NCBI GenBank assembly: GCA_038530555.1
Contig: JBCBCN010000001.1
Coordinates: forward strand, 558,001 to 622,000
Reading direction: 5' to 3'
DNA length: 64,000 nt
Source: HKCCE3408 sp038530555
Lineage (GTDB): Bacteria; Pseudomonadota; Alphaproteobacteria; Rhodobacterales; Rhodobacteraceae
Shown: positions 24,378 to 33,743 of the stretch, one piece after another
Layout of the letters: each line of letters starts with the position of its first letter
Position numbering within the stretch: position 1 is the stretch's first letter
Notes under the pieces: generated by a model
Database searches by the model: none
Told to the model about the DNA's origin: nothing
The model's input: the letters and a program-made list of their open reading frames with translations, nothing else
Made by a program: the position numbers and the translations under genes

Positions 24378-24703
24378 GTCTCGGTCCGCTCCGCCTGTCT
24401 TTCCAGCGCGTGTCGTGTCGCGCTTTCTGCCTTGGTACGGCACCGGCACTGCCCGGCGCCGCCGCTTCCTGCTCGCCCCACCATACTGGACGGCAATTTT
24501 GCCGAGTTTGCAACCGTTTCGGCGACGACATGCAAGTTCTGCGCGAAGATCGCCGATCCTAGGAATGAACAAAAGGCGCGCCTTTGCCGGGCGAGCGCAT
24601 ACCGCTTCCGGCCACGTGCCTGCTACTCCGTCAACTTGCGCTCGGGACGCGCTCTGTTAAACGAAACGCAAGCCTGACCCACGCCGCTGTAAAGGACGCC
24701 CCG
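24378..24703. other. Divergent region between the zapA operon and tkt
   Basis: 326 bp without a supported gene. I see no RNA gene or clear promoter motif. AAAGGACG at 24691-24698 is the tkt ribosome site. Confidence 0.45.
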
Positions 24704-26725
24704 ATGCCCAAGGACCTGACCCTGCTGGCCGAAACCAATCCCGAGCATTGGCGCCGCGCCGCCTGCATTCGCACGCTGACGCTGGACGCTGTCGCCGCTG
24801 CCAATTCCGGGCATTCGGGCATGCCGATGGGGATGGCCGATGTGGCCACAGTGCTGTTCTCCAAGCACCTGAGCTTTGACGCCAGCGCGCCCAATTGGCC
24901 CAACCGGGACCGGTTCATCCTGTCGGCGGGCCACGGCTCGATGTTGCTCTATTCGCTGCTTCATCTGACCGGCTACGAGGATATGACGCTCGATCAGGTG
25001 AAGAACTTCCGTCAGCTCGGCTCAATCACCGCGGGGCATCCGGAATACGGCCATGCGACAGGCATCGAGACGACGACAGGGCCGCTAGGCCAAGGGATCG
25101 CCAACGCGGTCGGTTTCGCCATGGCCGAAGAGGCGATGCGCGCGCGCTGGGGCAAGAAGGTCATCGACCATTACACCTATTGCATCGCGGGCGACGGCTG
25201 TTTGATGGAAGGCGTGAGCCAGGAGGCCATCGCGTTGGCCGGGCGACAGGAGCTGTCGCGCCTGATCGTCTTTTGGGACAACAATGGCATCACCATCGAC
25301 GGCAATGTGGAGCTGGCAGACCGGACTGATCAGGTGGCCCGCTTCGCCGCCTCGGGCTGGGATGTTTTCGAATGCGACGGCCACGACCCGGACGCCATCG
25401 ACGCGGCCATCGAGTTGGCCAAGGCCTCCAAAGGTCCGGCGATGATCGCCTGTCAAAGCCACATAGCCATCGGCTCATCCGCGCAGGATACGGCCAAGGG
25501 CCACGGCGCGCTGACCGATGCGGACCTGATCGCCGACACCAAGGCCGCCTATGGCTGGCCCCATGGCGCCTTCGAGATCCCCGCCGACCTCAAGGCTTGG
25601 TGGGAAGAGGTGGGCCAACGCGGCCGCGCCGCGCGCGAGGCCTGGGAGGCGCAATTCGCCGGGCTTTCGGCCAACAAACAGGGCGAGTTCGCCCGGGCCA
25701 TGGCAGGCGAGATGCCGCGCAAACTGGCCTCCTCGATCCGCGCCTTCAAAAAGCAGGTAAGCCTGGAAGGCCCGAAAGTCGCCACCCGCAAGGCCTCGCA
25801 AATGGCGCTCGAAGTGGTCAATTCGGTCCTGCCCGAGACCCTGGGCGGCTCGGCCGATCTGACCGGCTCCAACCTCACTAAGACCGGCAATATCGGCGCC
25901 TTCACGCCCGAGGATCGCAAGGGCCGACACATCCATTACGGCATCCGCGAGCATGGCATGGCCGCGGCGATGAACGGCATGGCGCTGCATGGCGGGGTGC
26001 GGCCCTATGGCGGGACATTTTTCACCTTCACCGACTATGCAAGGCCCGCAATGCGGCTTTCTGCGCTGATGGGTCTGAGCGTGCAATACGTGATGACACA
26101 CGACTCGATTGGTGTGGGCGAAGACGGCCCGACACACCAGCCGGTCGAGCATTTGGCGATGCTGCGCGCCACGCCCAATATGCTGGTCTTCCGCCCGGCC
26201 GACGCGGTGGAAACCGCTGAGGCCTGGGAATGCGCGTTGATGGAAAAATCCCGCCCCTCTGTCCTCGCGCTCAGCCGCCAAGGCCTGCCGACACTGCGCC
26301 GCGAGCATAAGGCTAAAAACCTAACGGCGATGGGCGGCTATGTCCTGGCCGAGGCAGAAGGCAAACGCCAAGCGCTCCTGATGGCGACGGGCTCTGAGGT
26401 GGCGATTGCAATGGCCGCGCGGGATCTGTTGCAGCGCGAAGGGATCGGCACGCGGGTCGTCTCGATGCCCTGCTGGGAGCTCTTCGAAGAACAAGACGAG
26501 GCCTACCGCAAGCGCGTGCTGCCCGGCGGCGCCGTGCGCGTGGCAGTCGAAGCGGCGATCCGCTTTGGGTGGGACCGCTGGCTCTACGGTGAGCGCGGCA
26601 AGCGCGAGAAATCCCGCTTCGTCGGCATGCACGATTTCGGCGGCTCGGCCCCGGCCGATGAGCTCTACGCCCATTTCGGCATCACCGCCGAAGCGGTGGC
26701 AAAGGCGGCGAAATCCATGCTCTGA
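24704..26725 (+). CDS. tkt: Transketolase
   Basis: A 673-residue thiamine-diphosphate enzyme of the pentose phosphate pathway (and Calvin cycle where present). The N-terminal TPP domain has SGHSGMPMGMADVATVLF, the H-motif SAGHGSMLLYSLLHLTGY and the cofactor-binding GDGCLMEGVSQEA with the Asn a few residues on (FWDNNGITIDG). The middle domain has GIREHGMAAAMNGMALHGG with the catalytic glutamate. The C-terminal domain follows (ATGSEVAIAMAARDLL). The start is set by AAAGGA upstream and by the family start (MPKDLTLLAETNPEHWRRA); 40 further upstream codons are open but not conserved-looking. Divergent from the zapA operon and convergent with acnA. Confidence 0.96.
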   Translation: MPKDLTLLAETNPEHWRRAACIRTLTLDAVAAANSGHSGMPMGMADVATVLFSKHLSFDASAPNWPNRDRFILSAGHGSMLLYSLLHLTGYEDMTLDQVKNFRQLGSITAGHPEYGHATGIETTTGPLGQGIANAVGFAMAEEAMRARWGKKVIDHYTYCIAGDGCLMEGVSQEAIALAGRQELSRLIVFWDNNGITIDGNVELADRTDQVARFAASGWDVFECDGHDPDAIDAAIELAKASKGPAMIACQSHIAIGSSAQDTAKGHGALTDADLIADTKAAYGWPHGAFEIPADLKAWWEEVGQRGRAAREAWEAQFAGLSANKQGEFARAMAGEMPRKLASSIRAFKKQVSLEGPKVATRKASQMALEVVNSVLPETLGGSADLTGSNLTKTGNIGAFTPEDRKGRHIHYGIREHGMAAAMNGMALHGGVRPYGGTFFTFTDYARPAMRLSALMGLSVQYVMTHDSIGVGEDGPTHQPVEHLAMLRATPNMLVFRPADAVETAEAWECALMEKSRPSVLALSRQGLPTLRREHKAKNLTAMGGYVLAEAEGKRQALLMATGSEVAIAMAARDLLQREGIGTRVVSMPCWELFEEQDEAYRKRVLPGGAVRVAVEAAIRFGWDRWLYGERGKREKSRFVGMHDFGGSAPADELYAHFGITAEAVAKAAKSML

Positions 26726-26845
26726 GCCAAGGAGCGTTCAAACTCAGTCGCTCGGGGCCCCGCGCATAATCTCGGCGTTCCGCCAATCGCCGTAGCGCTC
26801 CCCCCGTTATCCCGGGGCTCCGCGCGCTTCTAAAGGCTCATCCCG

Positions 26846-26894
26846 TCTTTATCGTCTAAATATCCCGGGGTGCGCGAGGGGCAGCGCCCCTCGC
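26846..26894. repeat. 49-bp dispersed intergenic element, copy B
   Basis: Identical at 43 of 49 positions to copy C (35351-35399). Box TCTTTATCG-N3-AAATATCCC is followed by GGGG and a perfect 9-bp hairpin, GCGAGGGGC (26874-26882), loop AGC, GCCCCTCGC (26886-26894). Against copy C the last stem pair differs in a compensatory way (C-G here, T-A there). It lies 51 bp beyond the acnA stop, between convergent tkt and acnA. Confidence 0.75.
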
Positions 26895-26944
26895 CCCTAC
26901 GAGCGTCTCTTGCGTCGCAGCCGCGCTGCAAGATCACAGTCTGC

Positions 26945-29740
26945 TCAAGCCACCTTCGCCAAATTGCGCAGCACGTAATGCAGCACGCCGCCATGCTCGA
27001 TATATTCCACCTCGATGGCGGTATCGATCCGGCATTTGAGCTCAATCTCGTGCACGCTGCTGTCTCCCATCTCGATCCGGCAGGGCACCATCTGCAGCGG
27101 CTCAATGCTGTCCAGACCAGCGATCGAGACCACTTCATCGCCTTTCAGGCCCAGCGTCTTTCGCGTCACACCGGGCGCAAACTCAAATGGGATCACACCC
27201 ATCCCTACGAGGTTTGAGCGGTGGATACGCTCAAAGCTCTCCGCGATGACAGCCTTCACGCCGAGAAGCGCCGTGCCCTTGGCGGCCCAGTCGCGGCTGG
27301 AACCAGCGCCGTATTGCTCGCCGCCAAAGATCACCAGCGGCACCTCGCGCTCTTGCCAGGCCATGGAGGCCTCGAAGATTGAGGTCTGCGCGCCGTCGGG
27401 CCCGAGTGTGTAGCCGCCCTCTACTTGGCTGCCATCGGGCTTGGCCAACATCTCATTCTTGATCCGGATATTCGCGAAGGTGCCGCGCATCATGATCTCG
27501 TGATTGCCGCGCCGTGAACCATAGGAATTGAACTCCCGCACCGGGACCTGGCGCTCGGTCAAATATCGGCCCGCGGGCGTCGTGTCCTTGAAGGCCCCCG
27601 CCGGGGAGATGTGATCGGTGGTGATCATGTCGCCCAGGATCGCCAGAACACGCGCATTCTCGATATTGCTGATCGTGCCGGGCTCAGGGCCCATCCCTTG
27701 GAAATAGGGCGGGTTCTGCACATAGGTCGAGCTGGCAGGCCAGTCATAGGTCTCTTGGTCCGGCACCTCGACGCCGCGCCATTTGTCATCGCCGGTAAAG
27801 ACCTCAGCGTATTTCTCTTGGAACGCCTCCCGCGTCACAGTTCGCTCCACCAGTTCGGCAATCTCTTCTTGGCTGGGCCAGATATCCTTGAGATAGACAT
27901 CGCGACCCTCCTGGTCCTTGCCGATCGACGCGGTGGTGATGTCCACATTCATATCGCCAACAAGGGCATAGGCCACCACAAGCGGCGGCGAGGCCAGGTA
28001 ATTGGCCCGCACATCCGGGCTGATCCGGCCTTCGAAATTGCGGTTGCCCGACAGGACCGAAACGCCGATCAGGTCATTGTCATTGATGCATTTGGAGATC
28101 TCTGGCTGCAGCGGGCCGGAATTGCCGATGCACGTCGTGCAGCCGTAGCCCACAAGATTGAAGCCAATCGCATCGAGGTCGTCTTGCACGCCTGCCGCCT
28201 CGAGATAGGCCGACACGACCTGAGAGCCGGGTGCGAGCGAGGTTTTCACCCAAGGCTTGCGATTGAGGCCCCGCGCCGAAGCATTGCGCGCGACAAGGCC
28301 CGCACCGATCATCACGTAAGGGTTCGACGTGTTGGTGCACGACGTGATCGAGGCGATCACGATTGAGCCGTCATGGAGCTGATAGCCCGGCGCATCACCC
28401 GTGGCGGGGACATAGCCGCGCGAATGGCTGCCGGTGTCGCCGGGGATCTCGGTTGGTTCGACCGCGCCGCCCTCGCCTTCCCAACGGCGTTCCTCCTTGG
28501 GCGCACCATCTTTGGCCGAACGTTGGCCTTCGACATAGGCGTGGAAGGCCGTCGCCGCCTGGTCGAGGGCAATAAAATCCTGCGGCCGCTTGGGCCCCGA
28601 AATCGCCGGAACGATCGTCCCCATATCGAGCTCCAGCGTGTCGGTATAGACCGGGTCATAATCCTCACCGCGCCAGAACCCGTTGGCCTTTGCATAGGCC
28701 TCGACCAGCGCGATCCGGTCGGCATCGCGCCCGGTATTGCGCAGGTAACGCAAGGTCTCGCCATCGATTGGGAAAAAGCCGCAGGTCGCGCCGTATTCCG
28801 GGGCCATATTGGCGATGGTCGCGCGGTCGGCCAGGGGCAGATGGTCGAGGCCGGGGCCGTAGAATTCCACGAATTTGCTGACCACGCCCTTGGCGCGCAG
28901 CATCTCGACGACTTTCAAAACCAGATCGGTACCCGTCGTGCCCTCACGCAGCTTGCCCGTCAGCTTGAAGCCGATCACCTCAGGGATAAGCATCGAGATC
29001 GGTTGCCCCAGCATCGCGGCCTCCGCTTCAATGCCGCCCACACCCCAGCCCAGGACCGCGGCACCATTGACCATGGTGGTATGGCTGTCAGTGCCCACGA
29101 GGGTGTCAGGATAGGCCACCATCTCGCCGGACTGATCGATGTCGGTCCAGACGGTTTGCGCCAGGTATTCCAGATTGACCTGGTGACAGATGCCCGTGCC
29201 CGGCGGCACAACGCGGAAATTGTCAAAGGCCGACTGACCCCATTTCAGAAAGGTATAGCGCTCCAGATTGCGCTCATATTCCCGCTCCACATTCATTTGG
29301 AAGGCGCGGGGATTGCCGAACTCGTCGATCATCACTGAGTGATCGATGACCAGATCAACGGGGTTGAGCGGGTTGATCTTTTGCGGATCACCGCCCAAGG
29401 CGGCGATCCCGTCGCGCATCGCCGCCAGATCCACGACGGCGGGCACGCCGGTGAAATCCTGCATCAGCACACGCGCGGGTCTGTAGGCAATCTCCCGCGC
29501 CGATTGACCATTATTGTCTGCCCATTCGCCAAAGGCGCGGATATCGTCGAGCGTGACCGTCTTGCCATCCTCAAAGCGCAGCATGTTTTCCAGCACCACC
29601 TTAAGAGCGGCGGGCAGGCGCGAAAAAGCGCCCAGGCCCTGAGCCTCTGCCGCTGGGATCGAGTAATAGGCGTAGGACGTGCCGCCGACATCCAGCGTCT
29701 TGCGGGCTTTGGCGCTATCGGTTCCGGTCTCAATCGGCAT
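26945..29740 (-). CDS. acnA: Aconitate hydratase A
   Basis: A 931-residue 4Fe-4S TCA-cycle enzyme interconverting citrate and isocitrate. The cluster cysteines are in ASITSCTNTSNPYVM and GYGCTTCIGNSGP. Further marks are VVPPGTGICHQVNLEYLAQ and TDSHTTMVNGAAVLGWGVGG in the N-terminal part, and the swivel domain near the end (VIFGGEQYGAGSSRDWAAKG with the catalytic Ser region). Length fits AcnA/IRP-type, not AcnB. Start at 29740 (MPIETGTDSAKARKTL) chosen as the family start; 33 open upstream codons look like leader. Iron sensing by this class of enzyme is known elsewhere but not shown here. Confidence 0.97.
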   Translation of the reverse strand: MPIETGTDSAKARKTLDVGGTSYAYYSIPAAEAQGLGAFSRLPAALKVVLENMLRFEDGKTVTLDDIRAFGEWADNNGQSAREIAYRPARVLMQDFTGVPAVVDLAAMRDGIAALGGDPQKINPLNPVDLVIDHSVMIDEFGNPRAFQMNVEREYERNLERYTFLKWGQSAFDNFRVVPPGTGICHQVNLEYLAQTVWTDIDQSGEMVAYPDTLVGTDSHTTMVNGAAVLGWGVGGIEAEAAMLGQPISMLIPEVIGFKLTGKLREGTTGTDLVLKVVEMLRAKGVVSKFVEFYGPGLDHLPLADRATIANMAPEYGATCGFFPIDGETLRYLRNTGRDADRIALVEAYAKANGFWRGEDYDPVYTDTLELDMGTIVPAISGPKRPQDFIALDQAATAFHAYVEGQRSAKDGAPKEERRWEGEGGAVEPTEIPGDTGSHSRGYVPATGDAPGYQLHDGSIVIASITSCTNTSNPYVMIGAGLVARNASARGLNRKPWVKTSLAPGSQVVSAYLEAAGVQDDLDAIGFNLVGYGCTTCIGNSGPLQPEISKCINDNDLIGVSVLSGNRNFEGRISPDVRANYLASPPLVVAYALVGDMNVDITTASIGKDQEGRDVYLKDIWPSQEEIAELVERTVTREAFQEKYAEVFTGDDKWRGVEVPDQETYDWPASSTYVQNPPYFQGMGPEPGTISNIENARVLAILGDMITTDHISPAGAFKDTTPAGRYLTERQVPVREFNSYGSRRGNHEIMMRGTFANIRIKNEMLAKPDGSQVEGGYTLGPDGAQTSIFEASMAWQEREVPLVIFGGEQYGAGSSRDWAAKGTALLGVKAVIAESFERIHRSNLVGMGVIPFEFAPGVTRKTLGLKGDEVVSIAGLDSIEPLQMVPCRIEMGDSSVHEIELKCRIDTAIEVEYIEHGGVLHYVLRNLAKVA

Positions 29741-30075
29741 GGTCGGCCTTCCTGTCGTAAGATGGGTGGGCGTAGAGCGATGGGTCGTCGGCAGGCGATG
29801 CTTGCTATGGTCACATATATACAGGTCGCGCCTGGCCAATCAAAGGATGCCTGCCCAAAATCGCCAAGTGCATGCCGTCAGAGCAGCCCGTCAGATCAGA
29901 CGCAATCGACTAAATATTTCGACACTTTTTATCACTCTGCTCGGGCGCAATCGCCGGGTTTGAAGGGGTTCTTAACGCTCAGCGCCGACCTTTGCATCAC
30001 GCGACGATACAACTTTGGGTGACGTGTCCGGGCGCGACCGGTTTACGCGACTACTCGCCCTGCGAGAGAACAGTG
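29741..30075. other. Divergent region between acnA and the PAS histidine kinase
   Basis: 335 bp without a gene. The middle (about 29905-29940) is A/T-rich (TAAATATTTCGACACTTTTTATC), the likeliest place for promoters in either direction. No specific operator recognised. Confidence 0.45.
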
Positions 30076-31605
30076 ATGGCCCTTCGCTACGACGCAGATT
30101 TTTACACGCAGATCCTCGACGCGATGGAGGATATGGTCCTAGTCAAGGACGGCCGCTCGCACATTCTTTATGCCAATGCCGCTTTTCGCGACTATTACGG
30201 CATGGATCAGGAGGCGCTAAGCGCGCTGATCGATGGCCCGCAAAGCGATCCTGACGATACGCTCCAATACATTCGGGATGACCTAACCGTGGTCGAAACC
30301 GGCGAGAGCCTGTTCATCCCAAACGAGATGGTCACCGATGCCGATGGACAAGCGCGGGCTTTTGAGACGGTGAAATCGCCGATTTTTGCGCAACATCCAG
30401 GCGGTGAGCACGAGGTGGTAAAGACCGTTGCGGTCGCGCGGCCTCACGCGATGCGCGCCGCCCCCGATATCCAAGAGCGTCCGACCAGTCGCGAAGATGC
30501 CAAAGCTTTTGTCAGGCCGCTCAAGACACTCACGGATAATTTCCCCAACCCGATGCTCATGGTCGATGTGCATGCGCGGGTGCTGAGCGTCAGCCCACTT
30601 TGGAAACGCTTGCTGGGCGCGGCGGAGCCCGATGGCCATAGGACGTTTTGGGACCTTTACCCCGAGCTAGAAGCGCTCGAGGTCCTGCTCCAGACCTGTT
30701 TGGTCAAGCGGCAAGCCGTCGAAGGCGAAATTGATGGGCGCGGACCTGACGGCGAGCTGCGACAATTTCAGGTTCACTCGGCGCCCTGGGCCCATCGTGA
30801 CGGCCTGTTCGGCGGCGCCATCCTCGTGGCCAATGACATCACGCGGATTCATCGCCAGCAAACGGAGCTGCGCCAAGCCAACCAAGACCTTCTGCAGTTC
30901 TCTTATCGCGCCTCCCACGATCTGAAAGGGCCGCTTTCAACGATGAAGGGCCTGGCGGAATTCGCAGCAGAAGATATCGAGGCCGGCGCTTTGCCGGAAG
31001 CCAAAGAAAATCTTGCCAAGATCACCCGCATGCTAGGGATGCTTGAAGGGACCGCGCAAAAATTCCTGGCCCTGGCCGCTGCAGACCGAACGGTGTCAGA
31101 GGTTGGCGCGATTAACCTCGACGCGCTCTTGGCCGAGATCATCTTCGGGCACCAGGCCGCGATCCGTGAAAAGGACATCGAGATCTGCATCGAGACAGGC
31201 GGCCTCGACGTGTACAGCCAGACGACGCGGCTCAGGTCGATCCTCGAAAATCTCGTCTCGAACGCCATCAAATACAGCGATCCTGCCATCAACCGGCGCC
31301 GGATCGACATAACCGCCACCGCAGTTCAAAAGCGCACGATGGGGGCGACGGTAGGGGACCCGGCGCGCATCACGATCTCCGACAATGGCCTGGGCTTTGC
31401 GCCCGCCGATATCCCGCGCGCTTTCGAGATGTTCTCGCGCTTCAACAGTGGGGTGGAAGGCAACGGGTTGGGCCTCGCCATCGTCGCGCGCCAGGTCGAG
31501 GCCTTGGGCGGACAGATTACCATCGAGCCGTTGGAGAAGGGCACGGCCTTCGTCTTGCACCTGCCCGACGCCGTGCCTCAGCAACACAGAAAGGTTGCCT
31601 CATGA
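30076..31605 (+). CDS. Soluble PAS-domain sensor histidine kinase
   Basis: A 509-residue kinase without membrane segments. A first PAS domain (about residues 5-120, DAMEDMVLVKDGRSHILYAN) and a second (about 150-265, NPMLMVDVHARVLSVSP) precede the dimerisation domain, whose phosphoacceptor His is near residue 281 in SYRASHDLKGPLSTMKGL. The ATPase domain has the N box ILENLVSNAIKYS, G1 ISDNGLGFAP and G2 GNGLGLAIVARQ. The H-box type (SHDLKGPL) is that of phytochrome-like kinases. Its stop overlaps the start of the next gene (ATGA), so kinase and regulator form a pair. The ATG at 30076 is preferred over a Met 28 codons upstream. The signal sensed is unknown. Confidence 0.9.
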   Translation: MALRYDADFYTQILDAMEDMVLVKDGRSHILYANAAFRDYYGMDQEALSALIDGPQSDPDDTLQYIRDDLTVVETGESLFIPNEMVTDADGQARAFETVKSPIFAQHPGGEHEVVKTVAVARPHAMRAAPDIQERPTSREDAKAFVRPLKTLTDNFPNPMLMVDVHARVLSVSPLWKRLLGAAEPDGHRTFWDLYPELEALEVLLQTCLVKRQAVEGEIDGRGPDGELRQFQVHSAPWAHRDGLFGGAILVANDITRIHRQQTELRQANQDLLQFSYRASHDLKGPLSTMKGLAEFAAEDIEAGALPEAKENLAKITRMLGMLEGTAQKFLALAAADRTVSEVGAINLDALLAEIIFGHQAAIREKDIEICIETGGLDVYSQTTRLRSILENLVSNAIKYSDPAINRRRIDITATAVQKRTMGATVGDPARITISDNGLGFAPADIPRAFEMFSRFNSGVEGNGLGLAIVARQVEALGGQITIEPLEKGTAFVLHLPDAVPQQHRKVAS

Positions 31606-32027
31606 TCGTTAAAACTATGATCGTCGATGACAGTGACAATGACCGCTACTTGCTCAAGCGATGGCTAGGCAAATGCGATTTTGAGATGCACATCACCGAG
31701 GCCCGCGACGGCGAAGAGGCGCTCGATTACCTTGAGCGCGGGCAGCAAGCGCCCGATGATGGTTATCCCCCAGCCATCGTTTTCCTCGACATCAACATGC
31801 CCCGAGTGAACGGCTTTGAATTTCTCGAAAAGTTCAATGCGATCCGCAATGATGAGCTCGGCGAGACTGTGGTGGTTATGTTTACCTCCTCACCGAGAGA
31901 TGACGATGCACGACGTGCGCTCGCCTGGGATTTTGTGGACGGCTATCTGGTCAAAGGTGATTTCGCGACAGACGACTTGCAAGTGGTCATCGACGGCCAT
32001 CTCAAATCCCGCCAGGGGGTGAGTTAA
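31602..32027 (+). CDS. Single-domain response regulator, Rcp1-like
   Basis: A 141-residue receiver domain with no output domain. The acidic pocket is VDDSDND (residues 8-14), the phosphoacceptor is D63 in VFLDINMPRVNGFEFL, T95 is in VVMFTSSP and the conserved lysine is K118 in GYLVKGD. The sequence type matches the small CheY/Rcp1 regulators paired with phytochrome-like kinases. Start overlaps the kinase stop by 4 bp. The lack of an output domain suggests a phosphorelay or protein-protein target encoded elsewhere. Confidence 0.93.
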   Translation: MIVKTMIVDDSDNDRYLLKRWLGKCDFEMHITEARDGEEALDYLERGQQAPDDGYPPAIVFLDINMPRVNGFEFLEKFNAIRNDELGETVVVMFTSSPRDDDARRALAWDFVDGYLVKGDFATDDLQVVIDGHLKSRQGVS

Positions 32028-32345
32028 GGCGCCACAGTACACTCCGTTGGGCGTTGCGCCGCTTGCATCACCCGCGACGAGTGCTGCGCCGTGCGACGGG
32101 ACGCGCGCGCACCGGCCTAAGGCGTGGCCAGAGGGCTTGGTCGCGGCCTTGCCCCAGACAGATGCTCAACACGGCTGAGCGGCGCCATATCCGGCATATG
32201 CCTGCGCCGATGGTCTGCCTTCCTCGCATGCTTACTTAAAACGGGCCCGCGCGACACGGGGCACAGCGCCATCCGGCCCGCGTCCGTCCCAGTCCCACGC
32301 GCCCAGCGCTTTTCGCCGCTTCCGCGATGCGCTAGGGCATGGCTC
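32028..32345. other. Intergenic region between the response regulator and ccmA
   Basis: 318 bp, GC-rich, no supported gene. It is open in the ccmA frame, but that translation is Arg/Pro-rich and unlike CcmA. TTACTTAAAA near 32230 is the only A/T-rich spot. No recognised motif. Confidence 0.45.
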
Positions 32346-33014
32346 GTGTTGATCGAGGTAGACAATCTGGCCGGCGGGCGCGCGGGGCTACAGCTTTTTG
32401 ACGGATTGAGTTTTACGCTCAGACCGGGCGAGGCTTTGCGGATCAGTGGCCCCAACGGTACCGGCAAATCCACGCTGCTTCGCATTCTGGCGGGCCTTAC
32501 CCCGGCCATGGGCGGCGCGATCCGTATGCCGCCGGAGACATTGCTCTATACCGGCCACGGCGACGGCCTGAAATCGGCGCTGAGCACGCGCGAAAACCTC
32601 GCCTTCTGGGCCGGCCTTTATGGGGATGCATCTGAACACACCTTAAGCCACGCTCTTGAGCGGTTCGATCTCACCGGCCTGGCCGAGCGCCGCATTGCGG
32701 AGCTGTCCGCCGGACAACGCCGCCGTGCCTCGCTGGCACGACTCGCGCTCAGCGCCCGGCCGCTCTGGTTCCTCGATGAGCCCACCACGTCGCTCGATCC
32801 CGCTCAAAGCGCTCGGTTCGAAGCCATACTCGCGGCCCATCTAATCGCGGGCGGCGGCGCCATTATCGCCAGCCATCTAGAGGTCGCGCCCTGCACAGCC
32901 GAGCTCGATCTCAGCGATTACCAAGCGCGGCGCGCCCTGCCCGATGACCTCTTCGCCATGGAGGATATCGCTGTAGACGCCGCGCCCGTACAAACCCGCA
33001 GAGGCACCCTGTGA
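32346..33014 (+). CDS. ccmA: Haem exporter ATP-binding protein CcmA
   Basis: A 222-residue ABC ATPase of cytochrome c maturation system I; with CcmB it drives release of holo-CcmE from CcmC. Walker A is SGPNGTGKSTLLR, the signature ELSAGQRRRASLARLALS, Walker B LWFLDEPTTSLD, and the switch His is in IIASHLEV. The start is not an ATG: GTG at 32346 (or TTG at 32349) fits the family start (LIEVDNLAGGR). The stop overlaps the GTG start of ccmB by 4 bp. First gene of ccmABCD-ccmG. Confidence 0.93.
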   Translation: MLIEVDNLAGGRAGLQLFDGLSFTLRPGEALRISGPNGTGKSTLLRILAGLTPAMGGAIRMPPETLLYTGHGDGLKSALSTRENLAFWAGLYGDASEHTLSHALERFDLTGLAERRIAELSAGQRRRASLARLALSARPLWFLDEPTTSLDPAQSARFEAILAAHLIAGGGAIIASHLEVAPCTAELDLSDYQARRALPDDLFAMEDIAVDAAPVQTRRGTL

Positions 33015-33667
33015 TTGCCCTGGTTAAACGCGACCTGATCCTGGCCCTGCGCGCGGGTGGCGGGTTCGGCCTGGCCCTGGCCTTCTACCTCATCCTCGTC
33101 AGCCTCGTGCCCCTGGCCGTGGGGCCCGAGACGGGCCGCTTGGCCGAGATCGCGCCCGGGATCCTTTGGCTCGGGGCGCTCTTGGCCAATCTGCTGTCGC
33201 TTGATCGCATCTTCCAGCTCGACTGGGAGGATGGCGCCCTTGAGGGGCTTGCGACGGCACCGCTGCCGCTCGAAGGGATCGCCTTGGCCAAAGCCCTCGC
33301 CCATTGGCTCAGTGTTGGCCTTCCGCTGGCCGTTTTGGCGCCCGTGCTTGCAGTGCTGCTCAACCTGCCAGGCGCCGCAATCCCCTGGCTGGTGGCTGCG
33401 CTGGTTCTCGGCACGCCTGCCTTGTCGATGATCGGCACTTTTGGCGCGGCGCTCACGGTCGGTGTCAAACGCGGCGGGCTGCTCCTGTCGCTATTGGTGT
33501 TACCGCTCTATGTGCCGAGCCTCATTTTCGGCGCGCTCACCGTGGCGCGGGCCGCGACTGAACAAGACCCGCTTCCCAGCTTGGCGCTTGTGGCGGGGCT
33601 GAGCATGGCAAGTTGGGCAGGCCTACCCTTTGCCGCCGCCGGAGCGCTGCGCATCAACCTGCGCTAG
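33011..33667 (+). CDS. ccmB: Haem exporter membrane protein CcmB
   Basis: A 218-residue protein with six predicted membrane helices, the permease partner of CcmA in the inner membrane. It begins with GTG (33011) in a GTGA overlap with the ccmA stop. The start VIALVKRDLILALRAGGGFG is typical of CcmB, as are the QLDWEDGALEGLATAPLPLE and SLLVLPLYVPSLIFGA stretches. ccmC follows after 76 bp without a gene. Confidence 0.94.
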   Translation: MIALVKRDLILALRAGGGFGLALAFYLILVSLVPLAVGPETGRLAEIAPGILWLGALLANLLSLDRIFQLDWEDGALEGLATAPLPLEGIALAKALAHWLSVGLPLAVLAPVLAVLLNLPGAAIPWLVAALVLGTPALSMIGTFGAALTVGVKRGGLLLSLLVLPLYVPSLIFGALTVARAATEQDPLPSLALVAGLSMASWAGLPFAAAGALRINLR

Positions 33668-33743
33668 CGCTCCCCACGAAGCGCCGCAACCCGTGCGCAC
33701 GAAAAGGATTGAGCCGCCAGGCCCTTCACCCTAAATCCCTCCC

